NCBI GenBank assembly: GCA_964472305.1
Contig: CAYYJR010000003.1
Span: 1-64,000 of the forward strand
DNA length: 64,000 nt
From: CAYYJR01 sp964472305
GTDB lineage: Bacteria; Armatimonadota; Hebobacteria; CAIYQO01
Direction of reading: 5' to 3'
How positions within the stretch are numbered: position 1 is the first letter of the stretch; each line of letters starts with the position of its first letter. Positions 45,441 through 52,203 of the stretch are shown one piece after another. The translations under genes and the position numbers were made by a program. Below the pieces are notes generated by a model that ran no database searches, was not told the origin of the DNA, and was given only the letters and a program-made list of their open reading frames with translations.

Positions 45441-46538
45441 TCACGTGATTTCCTCCACGACGAAGGCGCGGTAGAAAAAGGCCTTGTCCTGCCGATACAG
45501 CCGCTCCGCCAGCGCGTCCAGCGGGCGCAGCACGTCCGCCAGCGCCGCCGGCCGCCGTCGTTCCGCCAGCATGTTCCAATACGCGAGCCGCCCCCCGGAC
45601 CGCCCGGCCCGCGCCAGGCGCTCCAGCAGGCGTTGGTAATTATCGAGCGACATATATTCGAAGATGTCGCTGAGGTTGAAGCGGTCCACCGCTCGCGCGC
45701 CGGTCTCGTCCAGGTATTCCTCGATGGGGCGGCATTGCCACGTCAGCCGGTCCAGGTTGGCGCGGATGGCGTCGAAATGCTCCGGGCGCAGCGCGTAGGG
45801 CAGCGCGGTGGTGTGGGTGCCGGTGAGAATCCACTGCAAATACGGGTTGTCGGCGGTGTCCAGCGCGGTGAGCGCGTAGCGCGAATGCGCGAGGATACGC
45901 TCGGCCACGCTCCCATGCACGTAGGTGAAAAAGCTGGGATCGCGGCCCATGCGGCCCATCACCGCGCGCGAGAAAAAGACGCGGAAGAGCAGGCGCCAGC
46001 GCCAGGTATCCCAGTGTTGCGCGTACAGGGCTTCCCGGGCGTCAGGCGACTTCCGTTCCAGCAGTTCCGCGACGCGCCGGCGCGAGTGTATCAACGGCAG
46101 CACGCGGGTGCGGAACAGGCGGAAGTAGCGCTCGAATTTCCCGGCGCCGCCAATGCCGGCGTCGATGGCGGCGCCGTGGGCGTCCCAAAAGGCGCGCGCG
46201 TCCGCGGAAAGCAGCGGACGGCAGCGCCGGTACAGCTCCGGGCGGCGCAGACTTGGGCGCGAGCCGATCAGCTCCAGCAACTCCGGATGCTCCAGCGCGC
46301 GATACGCGGCCACGCGCAGTTCCAGGCAGGCCAGTTGCGCCGGGTTCAGGTCGAAGGCGACCACTCGCCCCGGCGCTTTGCTCAACATCGCCAGCGTGTT
46401 GTCGCCGGCGGAGGCGATGCTGACGCAATGGTCGCCGGGCTGGATATCCAATCCCTCCAACAGGATATCGGCGTCTTCCCAGCACTGCGCGTACCGAATT
46501 TCAGAGAAATCGGCTTTCGCCGCAATCTCACTGCGCAT
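45441..46538 (-). CDS. BtaA-like S-adenosylmethionine 3-amino-3-carboxypropyl transferase (DUF3419)
   Basis: A 365-residue protein of the DUF3419/BtaA family. Motifs are IRYAQCWEDADILLEGL, VSIASAGDNTLAMLSKAP and VVAFDLNPAQLACLELR, which shape the SAM site. BtaA moves the 3-amino-3-carboxypropyl group of SAM to diacylglycerol in betaine-lipid synthesis. No btaB N-methyltransferase is adjacent, so the product is unlikely to be the ordinary betaine lipid. AAGGGGC precedes the ATG, which overlaps the reductase gene by 11 bp. The acceptor is unknown; a hydroxyl of a lipid or a prenylated molecule made by the cluster is inferred. Confidence 0.83.
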   Translation of the reverse strand: MRSEIAAKADFSEIRYAQCWEDADILLEGLDIQPGDHCVSIASAGDNTLAMLSKAPGRVVAFDLNPAQLACLELRVAAYRALEHPELLELIGSRPSLRRPELYRRCRPLLSADARAFWDAHGAAIDAGIGGAGKFERYFRLFRTRVLPLIHSRRRVAELLERKSPDAREALYAQHWDTWRWRLLFRVFFSRAVMGRMGRDPSFFTYVHGSVAERILAHSRYALTALDTADNPYLQWILTGTHTTALPYALRPEHFDAIRANLDRLTWQCRPIEEYLDETGARAVDRFNLSDIFEYMSLDNYQRLLERLARAGRSGGRLAYWNMLAERRRPAALADVLRPLDALAERLYRQDKAFFYRAFVVEEIT

Positions 46539-47805
46539 CACGCCCCTTTCCGCGGGCCAGGCGCTGGTGCGCGCGGGTGAAGTCGCCGGCGCACAACGCC
46601 CCGGCAATGGACAGCTCACCCGCCAGCGCCAGGGCGGCACACACCTCGGCGAAGGCCCGCGCGTGGTCGGGACCGGCCAATCCCAGCATTTCCAGACAGG
46701 CGCGCTGGGCGGGCAGTCCGGTGCCGCCGCCCACCGTGCCGACGATCAGGTTCGGCAGCATCACCGTCGCGTAGAGCGAGCCGTCATCCCGGCATTCAAA
46801 GCGCGTCGTGCCCACCGCCGATTCCGCGACGCAGGCGGCGTCCTGCCCGCAGGCGAGGTACAGCGCCGCCAGGCCGTTGGCATAATGCCCCTCCACGCCG
46901 ATGGTACCGCTCATCATGCCGCCCATCGCCGACATGCGCCAGTATTCCGCCATCCGCGCGCTGGTGGTGTGGAGCAGGCGTTCGACCAGCGGGCCGGGAA
47001 TCTCCACGTCCGCGCTCACCTTCTTCCCGCGCACCGTGAGGAATGACTGCGTGCTGGCTTTTTTATCGCCGGAGAGGTTTGCTTCCACGAAATGGTATTG
47101 CGGCGCCACCGGGCTGTGCGCGAGGATATACGCGCAGACAGCCTGCGTGGCGATGGTCACCATGTTCTGTCCGGCGGCGTCGCCGGTCGTGAAATCGAAC
47201 ACCAGGTAGGCGTTGTTGCCCTCGATGGTCGCGCGCAGATCCACCAGCTTGCCGTGGTGGGTAGTGGCCTCCGCGACATCGCGGAAGGCGTCCAGGTGGG
47301 CGACCGCCCAGGCGATGAAGATGCCGACCTCGGCGATGGTGCGGAAGTGGAATCCCGGCGCGCGGCTGACGCCTTCCATCAGCAGCATGGCGGCGCATCC
47401 GCCCGCCTGGCTGATCAGTTGCGCGCCGCGGTGATAGGACGCGACCAGCGCCGCCTCGGTGGTTGCCAGCGGTACGTAATAGTCGCCATGCGCGAACAGA
47501 CCGTTCACGCGCAGCGGTCCTGCCAATCCCACCGGCAGCTTCACCGTGCCGATGAAATTCTCGATGTTGTGCCGGTATATGTCGGGAGATGCCGGCCCTT
47601 CGTCGAGTGCCGCCCGGCTCTCCGCGGACAGGTCGAGCAATGCCCAGCGCTGGGCAATCGCTTTCGGCGTCACCAGCGATCCGCCGGGCACCGGCGGCGG
47701 CAACGGGTCATGCCGGGGCGCGAGCCGCCGGGCGAGTTCGTTTGCATCGGCTTCGCGCAGCAACTGCTCGACATATTGGATCGCGCGGCGATAAGCGGTC
47801 GACAT
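46528..47805 (-). CDS. HMG-CoA reductase, class I-like
   Basis: A 425-residue reductase expected to convert HMG-CoA to mevalonate with NAD(P)H. Signatures are IENFIGTVKLPVGLAGPL (81-98), VPLATTEAALVAS (E117), FTTGDAAGQNM (D209), SGDKKAS (K248/249), YLACGQDAA and TVGGGTGLPAQ. The C-terminal RAHQRLARG supplies the catalytic His. The PVGLAGPL, ATTE and GQDAA motifs are of class I (eukaryotic/archaeal) type, not the bacterial class II. No other mevalonate-pathway gene is present in the window, so it may act inside this cluster on HMG-CoA or a similar thioester. The ATG at 47805 follows AGGTG. Confidence 0.93.
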   Translation of the reverse strand: MSTAYRRAIQYVEQLLREADANELARRLAPRHDPLPPPVPGGSLVTPKAIAQRWALLDLSAESRAALDEGPASPDIYRHNIENFIGTVKLPVGLAGPLRVNGLFAHGDYYVPLATTEAALVASYHRGAQLISQAGGCAAMLLMEGVSRAPGFHFRTIAEVGIFIAWAVAHLDAFRDVAEATTHHGKLVDLRATIEGNNAYLVFDFTTGDAAGQNMVTIATQAVCAYILAHSPVAPQYHFVEANLSGDKKASTQSFLTVRGKKVSADVEIPGPLVERLLHTTSARMAEYWRMSAMGGMMSGTIGVEGHYANGLAALYLACGQDAACVAESAVGTTRFECRDDGSLYATVMLPNLIVGTVGGGTGLPAQRACLEMLGLAGPDHARAFAEVCAALALAGELSIAGALCAGDFTRAHQRLARGKGRDAQ

Positions 47806-47979
47806 AGGCACCTGATCCAGAAAGGCGATGCTGATGAACAGAGTATACCGTAAGGAATCGAGTTTGCCTATCGTCGCTTCCTGACGTATCGCACGCATGT
47901 TGCGGATTCACGTGAAAATCCGCTGACTTGCATGGCGTTGGCCGCCGGGAGCGCAATTTCGAACCGTTTATGTCGCCTT

Positions 47980-48009
47980 TTCCCATTTTTGCCGTGCAAT
48001 TGGTACAAT
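47980..48009 (+). promoter_or_regulatory. Promoter for the plus-strand arm of the cluster
   Basis: TTCCCA (47980-47985), 18 bp, then TACAAT (48004-48009) with TGG before it (extended -10). Transcription would start near 48016, next to the ATG at 48017. Confidence 0.5.
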
Positions 48010-48016
48010 GCATAGT

Positions 48017-48817
48017 ATGCCGTCACCAGATGACCGCGACAGGGAGACCGGAGAGGCGCGCACCCCGCAAGGCAATCTGCGGGCGTTGCTCGTTGTCTCG
48101 CGCGTCACCTTTGTGCCGGACAACTACGATATGCTGGTGTGTGCGCTGGCGGACTGCCCGCGGGTGGTCGGATTGCTGGTGCTCGACAATCGGACGCCGA
48201 AGCTGGTGCGGCAGGCGGCGGGATTGCTGCTGCTGGGCGCGCGGCGCACGGGCGCAACATTGCTGCGCAATTATTTCGGCGCCAGCGACGCGCGGCGGCG
48301 GCGCGCCTACGCGGCGGCGGGCAAGCCGGTCTGGCAGCTTGCGACGATCAATTGTCCGGAGGCGGTGGCTCTGGTGCAGCGCGAGAGCATCGACCTGCTG
48401 GTGAACGCGCGCACGCGCTTTATCTACCGTCAGGAAATTCTCGCTGCGCCGCGACTGGGGTGCATCAATGTGCACCACGGCCTGTTGCCCGACCAGCGCG
48501 GCGCCATGTGCGATCTGTGGGCGCTGGCGGAACGCCGTCCCGCCGGCTTCAGCCTGCACCGCATGGCGGAACGGCTCGATGACGGCGACCTGCTGCGCCG
48601 CGTGCCGGTGTCCGACGGGCAAGAACGGGATTACCACGCCTATCTGCGGCGTTCCAGCGAATGCGAGGCACGTGAAGTGCGCGACATGCTGGCGGAGATC
48701 GACCGGCTGGACGCGGTGCCGGCGGGGCCGAACGTGCCCACGGCGCCGGTGGTGATGCGCCACGAACCCACTCCGGCGCAACTCCGCGCAATGCTGCGGG
48801 AAGGGATGCGACTGTAA
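48017..48817 (+). CDS. Formyltransferase family protein
   Basis: A 266-residue protein with the formyl_trans fold. The catalytic triad is visible: N151 and H153 in INVHHGLLP, and D189 in LDDGD, with the same spacing as N106, H108 and D144 of E. coli Fmt. The family moves a formyl group from 10-formyltetrahydrofolate to an amine. It is not Fmt: there is no tRNA-binding C-terminal domain, and the length is short. The ATG at 48008 lies in the promoter, so ATG 48017 is chosen and the mRNA may be leaderless. A substrate carrying an amine made by the BtaA-like enzyme is inferred. Confidence 0.82.
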   Translation: MPSPDDRDRETGEARTPQGNLRALLVVSRVTFVPDNYDMLVCALADCPRVVGLLVLDNRTPKLVRQAAGLLLLGARRTGATLLRNYFGASDARRRRAYAAAGKPVWQLATINCPEAVALVQRESIDLLVNARTRFIYRQEILAAPRLGCINVHHGLLPDQRGAMCDLWALAERRPAGFSLHRMAERLDDGDLLRRVPVSDGQERDYHAYLRRSSECEAREVRDMLAEIDRLDAVPAGPNVPTAPVVMRHEPTPAQLRAMLREGMRL

Positions 48818-48819
48818 CC

Positions 48820-49542
48820 ATGACGACGCTGCTGTTAACGCTCCACGGCAATCCGGGCGACCCGGCGGACTTCGCGCCACTGCTGGCGGCACTGGCGCCG
48901 CCGGCATCGTGCCGCGTGATCGCCCCGGCACGCCCCGACCGCCCGCGCGACCTGGAGCAGGCGCTGGCAGCCATTGACCAGGCGTGCGTGGAACATCCAC
49001 ACGACCGGTTGCTGTTGCTAGGCTACTCCTGGGGGGCGTATCTGGCCACGGCATGGGCATTGTCGCGCGCGGGTCGTGCCGACCGGCTGGCGCTGCTCAA
49101 CCCGCTGCTGGTGTCGGAACGGCCCATCCCGCCGCTCGTTTCGGCGCTGCTGGCCATCCCCCGCCTGGCGGAATCCCTGCTCGAACGCACCGTCGACGAG
49201 CGCGCCCAGCGCTTCATCGACGATCTGTTTGCACCCGACGCGCCGGAGCTTGCGCTGCGTTGCGAGCTGGCGGAACGCTTGAGCAATGCCGGCGTCTGGC
49301 TGCGAGCGGCGCGCTGGAAGCAATTGCACCTGCGCACTCCGCTGCGGGGTTGCCTGTCGTCGCCGGTGCTGGTGCTGCGCGGCGACGACGACCACGTCGC
49401 CGACTGGCAGGTGCAGGAGCCGGCGCTGCGTACCCTCACCGCGGACGCCGTGATCCGCACCATCACCGGCGCCGGCCACAGCTTGCCGTGGACTCACGCG
49501 CCGGAGGTGACGGCGGCGCTACGGGAGTTTTTGCATCTGTAG
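48820..49542 (+). CDS. Alpha/beta hydrolase
   Basis: A 240-residue alpha/beta hydrolase. The nucleophile is S70 in GYSWG, the acid lies in LRGDDDHVAD and the His in GAGHSLPW near the C-terminus. The oxyanion motif is LTLHGNPG at the start. No signal peptide is present. It starts 2 bp after the formyltransferase gene, so it is in the same operon. It could act as a thioesterase or esterase for the pathway product; the substrate is not known. Confidence 0.82.
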   Translation: MTTLLLTLHGNPGDPADFAPLLAALAPPASCRVIAPARPDRPRDLEQALAAIDQACVEHPHDRLLLLGYSWGAYLATAWALSRAGRADRLALLNPLLVSERPIPPLVSALLAIPRLAESLLERTVDERAQRFIDDLFAPDAPELALRCELAERLSNAGVWLRAARWKQLHLRTPLRGCLSSPVLVLRGDDDHVADWQVQEPALRTLTADAVIRTITGAGHSLPWTHAPEVTAALREFLHL

Positions 49543-49566
49543 CACCGGGATGAGAGGAGTTTAACC

Positions 49567-51297
49567 GTGGTAGGTTCACCGGATACCCCGATTGGCTATT
49601 GGCCAGGAGAAGATCCGCGCAACAACATTATCAGCTATCTCGACGGGCACCGCCGCGACTTTCCCACGCGGGCGGCGTTGCGCTGGGTGGAAACGACGGA
49701 ACTGGCGCGCTGGGACGGCGATCCGGCCACGCCGCTGCCGCACCGGCAGGTGACGTTCGGCGAATTCACCCACGGCATCGGCGCGGTGGCCGCCGGGCTG
49801 GCAGCGCTGGGCATCCGGCGCGGCGACCGCGTGGTCATCTTCCTGCCGATGGGCGTGGCGATGTATACCGCGATGTTCGCGGTGCAGCGGTTGGGCGCCA
49901 TCGCGGTCTTTCTCGATTCATGGGCGCGTCGCGCGCACCTGGGCGCGAGCGCCGCGTGTGTGAATCCGGCGGCGATGATCAGCCACCAGGCTGCCTTCGC
50001 GCTGGTGGGCGATGTGCCGGAATTCGCGGCAATGCCGTATCGCATCATCGCCGGGCCGGGCAACGACGCCGACTACACCGCGCGGCTGGAGCGCCTGTTT
50101 CTCACCGCCGGCGAGGCGCCGCTCGCGCCGGTGACATCGGAGACCACCGCGCTGATCACCTTCACCACCGGCAGTTCCGGCACGCCGAAAGGCGCCAATC
50201 GCACGCACCGTTTTCTTTCCGCGCAACACCGGGCGCTTGCGCAGATTATTCCGTACAGCGCCGACGATCAGGACTTGCCCGCCTTCCCCATCTTCTCGTT
50301 AAATAATCTGGCCTCCGGCGTCACCACCGTCATCCCTGCCCTCGACCTGGCGGCTCCGTCCGCGCGCGACGGCGCGGCGCTGGCGGCGCAACTCCGGCAC
50401 GAAGCGATCACCTGCGCCACTCTGTCGCCCTCGATGCTGGGCGCGGTCAGCCGCCATAGCCGCGAGCACGCGTTGCCGCTCCCCGCGCTGCGGCGGGTGG
50501 TTACCGGCGGAGCGCCGATCAGCAAGGATAACGTGCGCGAGTTTCTCGCCATCGCACCGCGCGCCGACGTGCTGGTGTTCTACGGCTCGACCGAAGTGGA
50601 GCCGATGGCGCATATCGATGGACGCGCGATGCTGGCCGCGACCGGCCCGGCTGACCCGGAGATCGTTGAGCAAGGGGTCAACGTAGGTCACGTGGACGCC
50701 AACCTGCGCTATAAATTCATCCACATCGTCGAGGGTCCGATTGATTTGGCGGCGACGCCGTGGAACGTGCTGGAAGTGGCGCCGGGCCAGGTGGGCGAGT
50801 TCGTGGTCACCGGCGAGCACGTCTGCCGCGATTATTACAACAACGACGCGGCGTTCCGCAACACGAAGATCGTCGATGACGAAGGCCGTGTGTGGCACCG
50901 TACCGGCGACCTGGCACGGCTGGACGCACAGGGGTGCCTGTGGATGGTGGGGCGCATCAACAACGTCATCCGCCGCGGCGGCGCCTACCTGTTCCCCGTG
51001 CAGGCGGAGGTGATACTCAAACGCCTGCCGGGCGTGCGGCAGGCAGCCTTCCTGGGCCTGCCCGATGCGGCGCTGGGCGAGCGCGCGGCGGCGGTGGTGG
51101 AACGGGCGGACGGGCAGCAAAGCGATACCCTCGCCGAAGCGTGCCGCCTCTTCGTCCGCCATGACATCCCTCTCGACGCCTTCTACGTCGTGGAGAAGAT
51201 TCCGATGGATCCGCGGCATTACTCCAAGGTGGAATACGGCGCCCTGCGCGCCGCGCTGCTGGAGACGGCGGCGAAGGATCTGCTGCATGACGAGTGA
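49567..51297 (+). CDS. OleC-like adenylate-forming enzyme
   Basis: A 576-residue AMP-binding enzyme. The ATP loop is TFTTGSSGTPKGANRTH (about 195-211), and FPIFSLNNLASGVTTVIP, FYGSTEVEPM and WHRTGDLARLD follow. The overall pattern resembles OleC (beta-lactone synthetase), and more broadly fatty-acyl adenylate ligases. GTG 49567 follows GAGAGGAG and gives MVGSPDTPIGYW. The gene overlaps the UbiA gene by 11 bp. There is no OleA or OleD nearby, so the reaction is probably activation of an acid, or beta-lactone formation on a product of the reductase or related enzymes; this is inference. Confidence 0.83.
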   Translation: MVGSPDTPIGYWPGEDPRNNIISYLDGHRRDFPTRAALRWVETTELARWDGDPATPLPHRQVTFGEFTHGIGAVAAGLAALGIRRGDRVVIFLPMGVAMYTAMFAVQRLGAIAVFLDSWARRAHLGASAACVNPAAMISHQAAFALVGDVPEFAAMPYRIIAGPGNDADYTARLERLFLTAGEAPLAPVTSETTALITFTTGSSGTPKGANRTHRFLSAQHRALAQIIPYSADDQDLPAFPIFSLNNLASGVTTVIPALDLAAPSARDGAALAAQLRHEAITCATLSPSMLGAVSRHSREHALPLPALRRVVTGGAPISKDNVREFLAIAPRADVLVFYGSTEVEPMAHIDGRAMLAATGPADPEIVEQGVNVGHVDANLRYKFIHIVEGPIDLAATPWNVLEVAPGQVGEFVVTGEHVCRDYYNNDAAFRNTKIVDDEGRVWHRTGDLARLDAQGCLWMVGRINNVIRRGGAYLFPVQAEVILKRLPGVRQAAFLGLPDAALGERAAAVVERADGQQSDTLAEACRLFVRHDIPLDAFYVVEKIPMDPRHYSKVEYGALRAALLETAAKDLLHDE

Positions 51298-52201
51298 ACG
51301 CGCGCCGACGCTGGAACGGCGTTGGACGATCTTCATCAACGAACGCTTCCCGCTCACCGCGCACCTGCCGATGACGCTGCTCTTTGCCGCCGCCAACGTG
51401 GGGTTGGCGATCACTGCGCGGGGAACGGACAACACCGTGCGATCGTGCATCGTCGGCAGCCTGCTCGCGCTGTGCTTTCTGTTCCGCTTACGCTGTTTCG
51501 ATGAAATCAAGGACTACACCACCGACGCGCACGTCAACCCGGAGCGCCCGCTGCCGCGCGGGGTGCTGACCGTGCGCCAGGTGAAGGGCATGATCGCGGC
51601 GCTCACCATGCTGGAACTAGCGCTTGCCGCCGTGGTCGGGTGGACGGTCCTTGTCACCCACCTCATCGCCGTCGGCTACAGCTATCTCATGTACCGCGAG
51701 TTTTTCATCGGCGACTACTTGCGCCCGCGGTTGACCGCCTATGCCGTCACGCATACGTTTTCCTCGGTGCTGCTCGGGTATTCGTTAGCGTCATGCACCA
51801 CGGGGATGCCGGTGTGGCGATTCTCGCCCCTGCTGCTGGGTTTCGGCCTTGCCAACTGGATGCTCTTTAACGTGTTCGAATTCGCCCGCAAGACTTTTGC
51901 GCGCGAGGAAGAAGCGCCCGGCGTGGACAGTTACTCCACGCTGTATCGCCCGTGGGGCGCGATGGCGCTCACGTTCAGCCAGATAATGGTGGCGCTGGGC
52001 GTGGTCTGGTGGCTGCCGTCGCAAATGCCGGTCACGCGATGGCCGTTGTTCGCGGCGGCGGCGGGCGCCGGCGCGGTGCTGCTGGCCGGCATCGTCTACG
52101 CCGCGCGCCCGCGCCGTGCCCCGGCGAAGGTCTATCGCGCCGTCGCGGCGGCGTTTCTGCTGTTGTTCTACGCGGTGCTGGCGTGGGGATTTTGGAGCTG
52201 A
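51287..52201 (+). CDS. UbiA-family prenyltransferase
   Basis: A 304-residue membrane prenyltransferase with about eight spans. The first Asp-rich motif is FDEIKDYTTDAHVNPERPLPRG, D72-x3-D76-x3-D80, which holds the Mg-diphosphate. The second is the segment EFARKTFAREEEAPGVDSYS (about 197-216), close to the Asp/Glu-rich second motif of the family. Such proteins transfer a prenyl group from a diphosphate to an aromatic or lipid acceptor. ATG 51287 overlaps the preceding gene by 11 bp. The pairing with a phytol-kinase-like protein and a phosphotransferase fits a prenyl-diphosphate-dependent step. Confidence 0.88.
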   Translation: MTSERAPTLERRWTIFINERFPLTAHLPMTLLFAAANVGLAITARGTDNTVRSCIVGSLLALCFLFRLRCFDEIKDYTTDAHVNPERPLPRGVLTVRQVKGMIAALTMLELALAAVVGWTVLVTHLIAVGYSYLMYREFFIGDYLRPRLTAYAVTHTFSSVLLGYSLASCTTGMPVWRFSPLLLGFGLANWMLFNVFEFARKTFAREEEAPGVDSYSTLYRPWGAMALTFSQIMVALGVVWWLPSQMPVTRWPLFAAAAGAGAVLLAGIVYAARPRRAPAKVYRAVAAAFLLLFYAVLAWGFWS

Positions 52202-52203
52202 CC

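Noticed and set aside
49567..51297. The cluster as an OleABCD olefin or ladderane pathway
   Set aside because: Only an OleC-like gene is present. There is no thiolase (OleA), reductase (OleD) or desaturase, and UbiA and BtaA have no place in that pathway.
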